DNA of 12,168 nt. Origin: Acidobacteriota bacterium (GTDB taxonomy: Bacteria > Acidobacteriota > Terriglobia > UBA7540). The stretch is taken from positions 1 to 12,168 of the forward strand of contig JAKAWN010000191.1 of NCBI GenBank assembly GCA_021827245.1, read 5' to 3'. Below are positions 1-7,465 of the stretch, in pieces. The first letter of the stretch is position 1. Each line of letters starts with the position of its first letter. Below the pieces are notes generated by a model. It was given only the letters and a program-made list of their open reading frames with translations. It was not told the DNA's origin and did no database searches. Position numbers and translations under genes: made by a program.

Positions 1-2
1 AT

Positions 3-275
3 AATGCCGCCTATGTCACGGACTTCAGTACCATTCCGGATTCCACGTTGGATTTAGTTAAAGGCCTGGATGTCCTGATTCTTGATGCCTTGCGCCACAA
101 ACCCCATCCGACGCATTCGACGATCGAAAATTCTCTGAGTCTGGTAGAAAAGCTCAAGCCAGCCCGCGCGTACTTCACTCATATCGCCCACGAACTGAGC
201 CATGACGAAACAAATGCAAAGCTACCTCCCAATGTAAGGCTGGCTTATGACGGGCTGGAAATCGACTTGGATTAA
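3..275 (+). CDS. PhnP-like MBL-fold metallohydrolase, C-terminal fragment
   Basis: The reading frame is open from the left edge, so only about the last 90 residues are visible and the N-terminal HxHxDH metal motif lies outside the window. The visible part has features of the PhnP/Lactamase_B_2 branch of the metallo-beta-lactamase fold. An early YVTDFS stretch carries the bridging-metal aspartate. It is followed by a VLILDAL strand, and a late YFTHIAHELSH segment carries the last metal-binding histidine, before the closing AYDGLEIDL. Family members are phosphodiesterases such as phosphoribosyl cyclic phosphodiesterase; the substrate here cannot be told. The TAA stop is 3 nt before the ribF ATG, so the two genes are probably co-transcribed and translationally coupled. 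The fold is secure; the exact activity is not. Confidence 0.85.
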   Translation, partial: NAAYVTDFSTIPDSTLDLVKGLDVLILDALRHKPHPTHSTIENSLSLVEKLKPARAYFTHIAHELSHDETNAKLPPNVRLAYDGLEIDLD

Positions 276-278
276 CCC

Positions 279-1259
279 ATGCGAGTTGTTCGCAACCTCT
301 CGGAACTGCATGAATCCCTTCACGTCAGCGCCGTAACGATCGGCAACTTTGACGGGATTCATCTGGCCCACCGTGCGCTGCTCAGCCGTGTGGTACGCTC
401 GGCAAAGGAGCTGGGCGGAACTTCCGCGGTGATCACTTTCGACCCGCACCCGGTACAAGTCCTTGCTCCCGAGCGCGCTCCGAAGATTCTCACACCCCTC
501 GGTCTAAAAACCAGTCTGATCGAGAAAGAAGGCATCGACCTTCTCGTTATCCTCCAATTCAATATGGAACTCGCCGCACTATCACCAGCGGAATTTGCAA
601 ACAGGATTCTTGTAGAAAGACTCAGGGCAGCTGTCGTTCACGTGGGATCAAACTTTCGCTTTGGCCATCATCGTAGCGGCGACACTGCTGTGCTTGCCGA
701 ACTCGGCAGGCAGGGCGGCTTCCGTGTCGAAACTTTGCCAATGATCAAGGTCCGGGGGCATCGGATCTCCAGCAGCCAAGTTCGCCTCATGCTGTCTTCG
801 GGTCATGTATCGATTGCAGGCAGAATGCTCGGAAGACCTTATGTGGTCTGCGGGGCCATCGCTGAGGGTGAAGGCGTGGGACGCAAACGAACCGTGCCGA
901 CTCTGAATCTCAGCCCTGTCGAACAACAACTTCCGAAAAACGGCGTTTACATCACTCGAACACGCCTGGGCGGCACTCTGCATAACTCTGTTACGAACGT
1001 CGGTCACAAGCCCACCTTCGGCCATCACCGCCTGACCGTCGAGTCCTATCTCCTAGACTTTTGCGGGGAGATTCAAGAAAAGGAGATGGAGGTTGAATTT
1101 CTCCTTCGGTTGCGGGATGAAATCAAGTTCCCAAGTGCTGAAGCACTGAAACAGCAGATCCAACGCGACGTTCAGCGGTCCCTGAAATTCTTTCGCCTGA
1201 TGAACAAGCTGAGAGGAAAAGGGCCGAATCCCAACCATCCCGCACCCGATCGAGCGTAA
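279..1259 (+). CDS. ribF: Bifunctional riboflavin kinase / FAD synthetase
   Basis: This cytoplasmic enzyme phosphorylates riboflavin to FMN and then adenylates FMN to FAD. The 326 residues match the usual RibF length. Residues 1 to about 180 form the nucleotidyltransferase (FMN adenylyltransferase) domain, with GNFDGIH at 22-28, TFDPHP at 53-58 and ISSSQVR at 163-169. Residues about 184-306 form the riboflavin kinase domain, with a GEGVGR loop near 197-202, PTLN at 207-210 (family PTxN, usually PTAN; the Mg/ATP-binding Thr and Asn are kept), NVGHKPTF at 240-247 and the likely catalytic Glu255. The last 20 residues are a basic and proline-rich tail outside the domain. The ATG lies 3 nt after the upstream stop with only a weak GGA as ribosome site, which suggests coupling. 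The gene converges on the amidase with a 37 nt gap and no clear terminator. Confidence 0.97.
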   Translation: MRVVRNLSELHESLHVSAVTIGNFDGIHLAHRALLSRVVRSAKELGGTSAVITFDPHPVQVLAPERAPKILTPLGLKTSLIEKEGIDLLVILQFNMELAALSPAEFANRILVERLRAAVVHVGSNFRFGHHRSGDTAVLAELGRQGGFRVETLPMIKVRGHRISSSQVRLMLSSGHVSIAGRMLGRPYVVCGAIAEGEGVGRKRTVPTLNLSPVEQQLPKNGVYITRTRLGGTLHNSVTNVGHKPTFGHHRLTVESYLLDFCGEIQEKEMEVEFLLRLRDEIKFPSAEALKQQIQRDVQRSLKFFRLMNKLRGKGPNPNHPAPDRA

Positions 1260-1296
1260 ACAATCCGGGGCTGACAGCACGAGCCTTGCAGCAGTT

Positions 1297-2730
1297 TCAC
1301 GCGTGTACAAGCGGCCGACGGTCAGCCCAGGGGCGTGCAGCCTCAAGCTGTGCGGCGAGCCGGAATAACATGCCCTCGTCGCCAAAGCGGGCAACAAAGT
1401 GCGTCCCGACGGGCAAGCCTTCCTTATTCCAGTAGAGTGGGACCGACATCGCAGGCTGGCCTGTGGCATTGGCAATGGGAGTGAATGGAACGTAGTCTAC
1501 GGCGCGGTAAAACCCTTGCATGGGATTGTCTGGCGCCGCATCGAACGTTCCAAGCGGCACGGGAGGCTCGGCAAGAGTAGGAGTGAGCCATATGTCGTAC
1601 TCTTCCCAGAACGCCGAAGCCTGGCGGGAGATCCGCTGTAAGGCAATTTGCGCCAGAAGATATGCAGAACTGGTGATACGCTGCCCCATTTCATAAAGCG
1701 ACCATGTGAGAGGTTCAAATAGCTCATGGCTTGGCCTCCGGCCGGTCAAGAATGCGAACCCATCAATCGCTGAAGCACAGCCTGACGCCCACACAGTAGT
1801 AAATGCCTGCACCAGCAACTGCCCATTGATCTCCGGGCGAGCTTCAATTACCTCGTGCCCAAGATCAGCGCAGAGTCTTGCAGTGTCATGAACCGCCTCC
1901 ACACAGTCGGCGTGAACCTTGGTGCCAGTAGGCGCCGTAATCGAGAAAGCAATTCGCAGCCGTCCGGGATCAATTCCAACTTCCTGCGCATAGGGCCTCA
2001 CAGGAGGTGGCGCCCAATAGGGATCGCCGACCTCGGGCCCTGCGGTCGCATCAAGCAGAGCAGCACTATCCCTCACCGACCGCGTGACGGCATGCTCAAC
2101 AACCAGGCCACCCATGATATCGCCCAAATCCGGTCCAAGCGAATTTCGTGCCCGAGTTGGTTTAACACCGAAAATCCCACAGCACGAAGCTGGAATCCGG
2201 ATGGACCCGCCGCCGTCATTCGCATGTGCTATGGGAACAATGCCCGCGGCGACTGCGGCCGCCGACCCACCGCTTGACCCGCCCGGCGAACGCGCGAGAT
2301 CCCAAGGATTCCGTGTTGCGCCGAACAGGGTCGGCTCTGTGGTGGGAACAATGCCCAACTCGGGAGTGTTCGTTTTCCCCAGGAAAACAAAGCCCGCCCG
2401 CTTCAGCCTGCGCACCAGCTCACTGTCATGGTCCGGCACGAAGTTGCGCATGAAAGCGCTGCCCCAGGCCATGCGGGTTCCGGCATAGGAAGCTCCCAAG
2501 TCTTTCAGCAAGAACGGCACCCCGCGAAATGGTCCCTCAGGCAGTGCACCCTGGGCGGCCTCCCTCGCCTGCTCGTACGTCGGAGTAATCACAGCGTTCA
2601 CCTTGGGATTTAGACGCTCTATACGTTCAATGGCAGAGTCAACCAACTCCACTGGCTTGACTTTCTTCTGGCGCACCAGTTCTGCCTGCTCGGTCGCGTC
2701 CATAAAGGCATATCCCTCAAATGTTGACAT
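1297..2730 (-). CDS. Amidase-signature family hydrolase (NylA-like branch)
   Basis: This is a 477-residue Ser-cisSer-Lys amidase that hydrolyses carboxamide bonds; the natural substrate is unknown. The catalytic set is complete: Lys76 in FLLKDLG, cis-Ser152 in the GGSSGG loop, and nucleophile Ser176 in DGGGSIR, with family-typical spacing of 76 and 24 residues. The [19 protein letters not shown] and [11 protein letters not shown] stretches resemble the 6-aminohexanoate cyclic-dimer hydrolase (NylA) branch rather than GatA. There is no gatB or gatC beside it, so a role in tRNA-Gln amidation is unlikely. No signal peptide is seen, so it is probably cytoplasmic. The ATG has a strong GGGAGG site. 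It lies 119 nt downstream of the selenoprotein gene on the same strand, so it may be the last operon gene or have its own promoter. Confidence 0.92.
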   Translation of the reverse strand: MSTFEGYAFMDATEQAELVRQKKVKPVELVDSAIERIERLNPKVNAVITPTYEQAREAAQGALPEGPFRGVPFLLKDLGASYAGTRMAWGSAFMRNFVPDHDSELVRRLKRAGFVFLGKTNTPELGIVPTTEPTLFGATRNPWDLARSPGGSSGGSAAAVAAGIVPIAHANDGGGSIRIPASCCGIFGVKPTRARNSLGPDLGDIMGGLVVEHAVTRSVRDSAALLDATAGPEVGDPYWAPPPVRPYAQEVGIDPGRLRIAFSITAPTGTKVHADCVEAVHDTARLCADLGHEVIEARPEINGQLLVQAFTTVWASGCASAIDGFAFLTGRRPSHELFEPLTWSLYEMGQRITSSAYLLAQIALQRISRQASAFWEEYDIWLTPTLAEPPVPLGTFDAAPDNPMQGFYRAVDYVPFTPIANATGQPAMSVPLYWNKEGLPVGTHFVARFGDEGMLFRLAAQLEAARPWADRRPLVHA

Positions 2731-2735
2731 GGGTT

Positions 2736-2741
2736 CCTCCC
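2736..2741 (-). promoter_or_regulatory. Ribosome binding site of the amidase gene
   Basis: GGGAGG on the minus strand sits 5 nt before the ATG at 2730. It is one of the strongest Shine-Dalgarno sequences in the window and fixes this start. Confidence 0.7.
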
Positions 2742-2757
2742 TGCCTTTGCCTCAGGA

Positions 2758-2819
2758 TGGCAAAAGATTAAAGAGTGCCACTAAAAATTCAGTATCACAG
2801 ACGAGATGCCCTTTTGCCA
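2758..2819. repeat. Inverted repeat, 9-bp arms
   Basis: TGGCAAAAG at 2758-2766 and CTTTTGCCA at 2811-2819 are perfect inverted copies separated by 44 nt in the spacer between the selenoprotein and amidase genes. The pair could be a protein-binding site or the base of a loose RNA fold. There is no T-run, so it is not an intrinsic terminator. The right arm overlaps the candidate -35 box. Chance cannot be excluded. Confidence 0.3.
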
Positions 2820-2820
2820 G
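2791..2820 (-). promoter_or_regulatory. Possible sigma-70-type promoter for the amidase
   Basis: On the minus strand, CTGGCA (2815-2820; 4 of 6 to TTGACA) is followed 18 nt later by GATACT (2791-2796; 4 of 6 to TATAAT), with an extended TG just upstream of the -10. It lies about 60 nt before the amidase ATG. The match is modest, so this is only a candidate. Confidence 0.22.
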
Positions 2821-2849
2821 AAAAGAGCCGCATGGAAAACGCTGTGAGA

Positions 2850-3590
2850 TCACCCGGCCACAAAATTCCGCAGGATCGGCAACTGGTCGGGGCTTTCCAG
2901 CAAATCCAAAGCGGCACGAATAATCTGATGCTGGAGCTTTCCATCATTCGGCCTGCCCAAAGGGTAGCCGAAGGGGAAAGGAACATACAGGCTTCGCGGC
3001 CGCCGAACTTTCCTGGTGACCATTAAAAGCAACGACAGCGATACGGTGGGAGTTCCAGCCTTCTCTATAATGCTTGCGATCAGTCCCACGGACTGATTGC
3101 ACATCGGTCACGCCGGAACAAGGAAAGCCGCGTCCACCCGGTCTTCGTGGAGCATCTCCGCAACCTGCGGCGCGGAATCTGACAGCAGCCTTCCAGGCGC
3201 AGTGATTGATCCCATGAAACTGAAATGCCGGTGATTCAACTCCGCAATTTGCCCACACTCGACAAGCTCTCTGAAGCGCTCGAGTGGAAACACCAGGTTG
3301 GCATCTTTTCTGGCTCCCGCCTGGTCGAAATCGGAACTGCGCTGCGCGATCTTCAACTGACGAACATCAAGGGTGTTGGGCAATTCTCGAAAGGAGACGT
3401 CACCTCCGCGAAGGGCCAAGTCGAACGGGTCTTGGCCAGGAAGATACAACCCGGCGGAAGAGATAATGACGATCTTCGACTGGGATAACGGTTTAACCAG
3501 TCGTTCCCCTGGCGCCCAGTCAAAAGTTCGGAACGGATAGGTTTCAACAAAAAGCCGGTGGGTAAGACTCAAATCCTCAAGGCGCGCCAT
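2850..3590 (-). CDS. GrdB/PrdB-like short reductase selenoprotein (UGA = Sec161)
   Basis: One 246-codon gene is read through an in-frame UGA at 3110-3108. Codons 1-160 end in AFLVPA. The UGA then starts U-P-M-C-N-Q-S-V-G-L, and the frame stays open for 85 codons to a final UGA at 2852-2850. Both halves look like the short stand-alone relatives of glycine/sarcosine/betaine/D-proline reductase component B: the MARLEDL start, SSAGLYLPGQDPFD at 44-57, HRHFSFMGSITAPGRL at 120-135, and FPFGYPLG in the second half. Sec161 and Cys164 form a UxxC redox motif at the family's active-site position. A SECIS-like hairpin directly follows the UGA. The ATG at 3590 is the only start codon after the upstream in-frame stop; no clear ribosome site is visible. 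No GrdA, GrdC, GrdD or selenocysteine machinery gene lies nearby, so partner and substrate are unknown; a thiol-dependent reductive role is inference. A stop-truncated pseudogene is the alternative, but the intact second half and hairpin argue against it. Confidence 0.85.
3075..3101 (-). promoter_or_regulatory. Bacterial SECIS-like stem-loop after the UGA
   Basis: Numbering the U of UGA as 1, nucleotides 14-21 (AUCAGUCC) pair perfectly with 25-32 (GGACUGAU) around a GUG loop at 22-24. After one A-C mismatch, UGC at 10-12 pairs with GCA at 34-36. The loop begins 18 nt after the UGA, and its first nucleotide is G followed by U. This fits the known bacterial SECIS pattern: a short stem within the coding region, an apical loop about 16-37 nt after UGA, and a G in the first two loop positions. 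SelB would be the expected binder. The fold was worked out by eye, without an energy calculation. Confidence 0.75.
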
Positions 3591-3644
3591 GATGGGAAGT
3601 GACCAGGCAGGCGAAGTTCATCTTGAACACCAAGCAAGTCGAAA

Positions 3645-3670
3645 GGACAAAAGACCCATTCTTTTCGCCC
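3645..3670 (-). terminator. Stem-loop downstream of ispG, possible weak terminator
   Basis: In RNA sense, GGGC-(G)-AAAAGA, an AUGGG loop and UCUUUU-GUCC form about 10 base pairs with one bulged G and one G-U pair. It starts 32 nt past the ispG stop and is followed only by UUUCG. It may be a weak terminator or processing site separating the envelope operon from the selenoprotein gene. The short U-run makes full termination doubtful. Confidence 0.25.
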
Positions 3671-3702
3671 ATTTCTGTGCCGCCGAGCCGGTTATCAGGG
3701 AT

Positions 3703-4872
3703 CTATTGAAGGGTAACCAGCGGGCTTGAGGGAGAAGATGTTTCTTCCACGCCCTCTCCGGCCTCCGAAACGCGGCCGGCAGCCTTGTCCGCGACGAAAC
3801 GCTCAATTTCCTCAAGCAGAGCTGGAACGATTTCATCTTCCTTCACGCGGCGGATGGCCTTCCCCTGGCGATAGATCATTCCGTTGCCGCGCCCAGCAGC
3901 AACACCTAGATCAGCTTCGCGAGCTTCGCCCGGTCCATTCACAGCGCATCCCATCACTGCCAGCGAAAGAGGCATCTTGATGTGAGAAGTAGCCTGTTCG
4001 ATTTCACCCGCAATCTTGAAAAGGTCAACCTCCAGCCGACCGCAGGTTGGACATGCGATCACGACTGGACCACGGGAACGAAGTTCCAGCGACTTCAAGA
4101 GTTCGTATGCCACGCGAACTTCCTCCCGGGGATCGGTAGCCAGTGAAACCCGAATTGTGTCACCGATACCTTCCGCCAGCAGCATTCCCATCCCAACGCA
4201 GGACTTTACCGTGCCAGAGAACTGCGTTCCGGCCTCGGTGATCCCAAGATGGAATGGATAATCACAGCGCTGAGCCAACAGTCGGTATGCCGCTACAGTC
4301 AGTTTGACGTTCGAAGATTTCAGGGAAATGATCGTGTCGCTAAAGCCCAACTCCTCCAGGATGCGAACATGATATTCGGCGCTTTCGACCATCGCTTCCG
4401 GAGTGGGAAATCCATACTTTTCAATAAGCCGCCGTTCGAGCGAGCCGGCGTTCACGCCGATTCGGATAGGCACTTTCTGCTCCCGGGCACGCCGGACTAC
4501 GGTGCGAACCTTCTCGGCGTCACCGATGTTGCCGGGGTTGATCCGCAGCTTGTCGATACCCGCGTCCAAAGCCATCAGAGCGAACTTGTATTGAAAATGA
4601 ATGTCGGAAACCAACACGGAGTCAGGACATTTCCTGCGGATTTCCTTCAGGGCCTTTGCGGCTTCGATGTCCGGTACTGCCAAGCGCACAATCTCGCACC
4701 CTGCCTGCTCCATCTGGTGAATCTGTTCGACAGTTTTGTCAACATTTCTCGTGTCAGTCTTGGTCATCGACTGCACGGCAATCGGCGCGTCTCCACCAAT
4801 CGTGTATCGCCCCACCTTAACCGGCCGCGTCGTTCGCCTTTCGGGAAAATATTCTTTGTTGCTGAAATTCAC
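3703..4872 (-). CDS. ispG: 4-hydroxy-3-methylbut-2-enyl diphosphate synthase
   Basis: IspG (GcpE) is the cytoplasmic [4Fe-4S] enzyme of the MEP pathway that reductively opens methylerythritol cyclodiphosphate to HMBPP. The 389 residues comprise a TIM-barrel domain (about 16-265, with PIAVQSMT, DIHF, LRINPGNIG and RIGVNAGSLE) and a C-terminal cluster domain. Cluster ligands are Cys274 and Cys277 (ACPTCGR), Cys309 (GCAVNGPGE) and Glu316, offset by 4 from the E. coli enzyme. The single-barrel form lacks the extra insert of plant and Chlamydia types. The last ~25 residues form a Ser/Glu-rich tail that looks dispensable. The start is GTG at 4872; no ATG lies in frame between it and the rseP stop 47 nt upstream, and the ribosome site (GGGG, 9 nt away) is weak. 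It follows rseP and, two genes up, dxr of the same pathway. Confidence 0.97.
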   Translation of the reverse strand: MNFSNKEYFPERRTTRPVKVGRYTIGGDAPIAVQSMTKTDTRNVDKTVEQIHQMEQAGCEIVRLAVPDIEAAKALKEIRRKCPDSVLVSDIHFQYKFALMALDAGIDKLRINPGNIGDAEKVRTVVRRAREQKVPIRIGVNAGSLERRLIEKYGFPTPEAMVESAEYHVRILEELGFSDTIISLKSSNVKLTVAAYRLLAQRCDYPFHLGITEAGTQFSGTVKSCVGMGMLLAEGIGDTIRVSLATDPREEVRVAYELLKSLELRSRGPVVIACPTCGRLEVDLFKIAGEIEQATSHIKMPLSLAVMGCAVNGPGEAREADLGVAAGRGNGMIYRQGKAIRRVKEDEIVPALLEEIERFVADKAAGRVSEAGEGVEETSSPSSPLVTLQ

Positions 4873-4919
4873 GGTAATCTGCCCCTGCTTGAAATTAACG
4901 CAGCGCCAGCCCCCTGTGG

Positions 4920-6248
4920 TCAGGAAGGACGCAATGTCTTCATGATATCGTTATACATCACAAAAACAAAGAGAAGGACGATCAGCACTACACCAACCTG
5001 AATCACCCTTTCCTTGACTGCCAGGCTCAGGTCGCGCCGCATCAATCCCTCGATCGCCAGCATGAAGATATGCCCGCCATCCATCACCGGTATGGGCAAG
5101 AGGTTGATGATGCCCAGTTGCAGGCTGATGAACGAAACGAAGAGCATGAGGTCGGCGATGCCCCGGCGGTAGGCTTCACCGGAAATCTGGGCGATTCCAA
5201 TCGGGCCAGCAAGAGACCTCGTGGACATCCGGCGTGTCACGATCTTACCCAAAACATCGAAGGTTTCAAGAAAGTTCGTGTAATTCGTCCTGATGGCATA
5301 TTCAAAGGCCAAGCCCGCCGGTAGCCTGCGAACAACATACTCAGTGTTACGAATCGTTACACCGATTCTCCAGGTCTTCAATCCAAGGACGTCGGTGTAT
5401 TGGGGCTTCACATTGACCTGGAATTCCTTTCCGCCGCGCGACACAGTCAGTTGGGCTTCCCTGCCCTTACCTTCCCGCAACCTCTGAACGATCAAGGGCC
5501 AGTAGTAAATGGGATGGTTGTTAAGCGCTATGATAGTGTCTCCTGCCTTCAATCCCGCCTTACTTGCTGGCTGGCCAGACTCAACCTTATCAACCACCAG
5601 GGGAACATAGGGGTACCAGCCAGCGATTCCCGCGCCGTCCCGGCCTTCCGCATGTGGAGTCAAACTTGTGTGAAGGATCTCGCCGTTTCGCTTGACCACA
5701 ATGGGAATCGAATGTCCAGCGCTCGTAAGGACTTTGAACTTCACATCCTCCCACTTCGGATCCTTAATGCCGTCAAATTGAATAACTCGATCTCCCGGCT
5801 GGAGTCCCGCTTCCGCCGCCGCCGAATGAGCCTCCACAGCGCCGATGACGAGGGGCTGGTCTTCGTAGGCCGGCTTTTGATAGTGAAACATGTATAGCCC
5901 GCCAAGGACCACAATCGCCAGGACAAAATTCATCATCGGGCCCATCAGAATAATCACAAATCGTTGCCACCGCGGGCGTGAAAGGAATTCGCCCGGATCG
6001 CCGGTCAGGACGGCTGACGGGTCATCACCGGCCATCTTGACGTAGCCGCCAAGCGGCAGAACACTCACTCTATAATCGGTTCCTCCGCGTTCAAATCCGA
6101 AAAGGCGCTTGCCGAAACCCAGAGAAAAAGTCAGGACGCGGACACCGAACCCCTTTGCCGCCAGGAAGTGGCCGGCCTCGTGGACAAAGACCATCACCCC
6201 CAGAACCACGACGACGACAACCGAGTCAGTGAGGAAACTCGAGACCAT
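4920..6248 (-). CDS. rseP: RIP metalloprotease RseP (site-2 protease)
   Basis: This inner-membrane zinc protease cuts transmembrane substrates, classically the anti-sigma factor RseA, and clears signal-peptide remnants. The 442 residues are of normal length. Helix 1 (about 8-30) carries the HEAGH zinc motif (His23, Glu24, His27). Helix 2 spans about 97-121. Two tandem PDZ domains follow, at about 130-205 and 212-285. The third zinc ligand is Asp390 in NLLPIPVMDGGH, and a final helix lies at about 414-432. Two PDZ domains place it with the RseP type rather than the single-PDZ SpoIVFB or RasP-like forms. The ATG has GAAAGG 8 nt upstream and lies 20 nt after dxr. No rseA or rpoE is in the window, so its substrate is unknown. 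The dxr-rseP-ispG order is a common bacterial arrangement. Confidence 0.97.
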   Translation of the reverse strand: MVSSFLTDSVVVVVVLGVMVFVHEAGHFLAAKGFGVRVLTFSLGFGKRLFGFERGGTDYRVSVLPLGGYVKMAGDDPSAVLTGDPGEFLSRPRWQRFVIILMGPMMNFVLAIVVLGGLYMFHYQKPAYEDQPLVIGAVEAHSAAAEAGLQPGDRVIQFDGIKDPKWEDVKFKVLTSAGHSIPIVVKRNGEILHTSLTPHAEGRDGAGIAGWYPYVPLVVDKVESGQPASKAGLKAGDTIIALNNHPIYYWPLIVQRLREGKGREAQLTVSRGGKEFQVNVKPQYTDVLGLKTWRIGVTIRNTEYVVRRLPAGLAFEYAIRTNYTNFLETFDVLGKIVTRRMSTRSLAGPIGIAQISGEAYRRGIADLMLFVSFISLQLGIINLLPIPVMDGGHIFMLAIEGLMRRDLSLAVKERVIQVGVVLIVLLFVFVMYNDIMKTLRPS

Positions 6249-6268
6249 AGATTGAGCCTTTCTCCTTC

Positions 6269-7465
6269 TTACATGACCGTGTGCGGAGGGGTGATCGAAC
6301 CCAGCAACTCACGGGCGTACAGCCGGGCTTCCCTATCACATTCGAGAACATCTTCCATTGAAGTTAGATGACGTTCAGGAGTCTCACGCATCACCTTTTC
6401 GATCAAACGTGGAATATCTAGAAAACGAAGCTCTCCCCGGAGAAATGCCTCCACAGCCACCTCATCGGCCGCATTCAGGGCACAGGGCATCCCACCGCCC
6501 TGCTCCAGCGCCGCCCGCCCCAATTCCAAGCAAGGGAAATGGCTTCCGTTTGGTTCCTGAAAGTGCAAACTCTTGGCCGCAATCAAGTCCAAAAGAGGAA
6601 GATGTCCATTCGAATCCACACGTTCCGGATAGGTCAGCGCGTACTGGATGGGAAGCCGCATGTCAGCAACGGAAAGCTGCGCCATCACCGATCCGTCGCA
6701 AAATTCGATCATAGAATGGATGATCGACTCCGGATGAATCAGGACGTCTATCTGCTGCGAGGAAAATCCAAAAAGCCAACGGGCCTCAATGATTTCGAGG
6801 CCTTTATTCATCAGGGTAGCGGAATCAATGGTAATCCGCCCGCCCATTTTCCATACCGGATGTTTCAGCGCCTGATCGGGTGTGACCGTCTCCAGTTGTT
6901 TGGGAGGACTTTTGAGGAACGGCCCGCCTGAACCCGTCAGGATCAAACGCCGTACCTCGTGGTGAGAACCGCTTCTCAGGCATTGGTGAATCGCGCAGTG
7001 CTCGCTGTCAATGGGAAGAACATCGACGCCGCGTTCCTGTGCCGTGCGCGTAACCAGTTCGCCCGCCACCACCATGACTTCCTTGTTGGCAAGTCCGACC
7101 GCTTTGCCGGCACAAATAGCCTGGTACACCGCCACTAGGCCGGTTGTGCCGTGTGAGGCGGCTACTACGAAATCCACCTCAGGGTGGGTAACCGCCTCAA
7201 TTTGGCCTGCCGTCCCTGCAACAATTCGGACGTTTTCCTGAAATCCCCGGGCCCGGAGCCGGCTATGTAGCGGAGCAATGGATTCGGCATGAGCCACGAC
7301 AGCGACAGAAGGGCCAAATTCCATAATCTGCTCGGCCAGCACATCAAGGTTCCTGCCGGCAGAGAGCGAGATTACACGAAACCGGTCCGGATACCCCCTG
7401 ACAACGTTGAGGCAATTCTGACCAATCGAACCGGTCGAGCCCAGAATGCACAATCCTTTTATCAA
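6269..7465 (-). CDS. dxr: 1-deoxy-D-xylulose 5-phosphate reductoisomerase
   Basis: Dxr (IspC) is the committed MEP-pathway enzyme, converting DXP to methylerythritol 4-phosphate with NADPH and a divalent metal; it is the fosmidomycin target. Numbered from TTG at 7465 (398 residues), it has the NADPH loop GSTGSIG at 9-15, LANKE at 125-129, metal ligands Asp153 and Glu155 (DSEH), the GSGGPF substrate loop at 178-183, and Asn220, Lys221 and Glu224 (NKGLE). The C-terminal helical domain follows, containing NAADEVAVEAFL. I chose TTG because it gives the family N-terminus (M-I-K-G-L-C-I-L-G), has GAAGGA 9 nt upstream, and overlaps the cdsA stop as TTGA. An in-frame GTG at 7498 would add 11 residues within cdsA and lacks a good site. 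It lies 20 nt before rseP. Confidence 0.95.
   Translation of the reverse strand: MIKGLCILGSTGSIGQNCLNVVRGYPDRFRVISLSAGRNLDVLAEQIMEFGPSVAVVAHAESIAPLHSRLRARGFQENVRIVAGTAGQIEAVTHPEVDFVVAASHGTTGLVAVYQAICAGKAVGLANKEVMVVAGELVTRTAQERGVDVLPIDSEHCAIHQCLRSGSHHEVRRLILTGSGGPFLKSPPKQLETVTPDQALKHPVWKMGGRITIDSATLMNKGLEIIEARWLFGFSSQQIDVLIHPESIIHSMIEFCDGSVMAQLSVADMRLPIQYALTYPERVDSNGHLPLLDLIAAKSLHFQEPNGSHFPCLELGRAALEQGGGMPCALNAADEVAVEAFLRGELRFLDIPRLIEKVMRETPERHLTSMEDVLECDREARLYARELLGSITPPHTVM

Noticed and set aside
1260..1296. Bidirectional terminator between convergent ribF and amidase
   Set aside because: Only 3-4 bp stems can be drawn and there is no T-run on either strand.
2757..2782. Sigma-54 promoter (TGGCAC with TTGC) before the amidase
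   Set aside because: Both half-sites occur on the minus strand, but 11 nt separate them instead of the required 5, so the -24/-12 spacing is wrong.
2850..3104. A separate small gene starting at the ATG two codons after the UGA
   Set aside because: It is in the same frame as the upstream 160 codons and forms the C-terminal half of the same family. Treating it as its own gene would lose the UxxC motif and has no ribosome site.
3108..3590. Pseudogene truncated by a nonsense mutation
   Set aside because: The UGA falls at the family's Sec position, the downstream frame is intact, and a SECIS-like hairpin follows. A random nonsense mutation would not be expected to show all three.
4873..4919. Longer ispG start upstream of the GTG
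   Set aside because: No ATG, GTG or TTG occurs in frame in the spacer that would give a better start, and the family alignment fits the GTG.
4249..5001. Plus-strand open frame of 250 codons opposite ispG
   Set aside because: It is antisense to ispG and the rseP end, with no family features; open by codon bias of the real gene.
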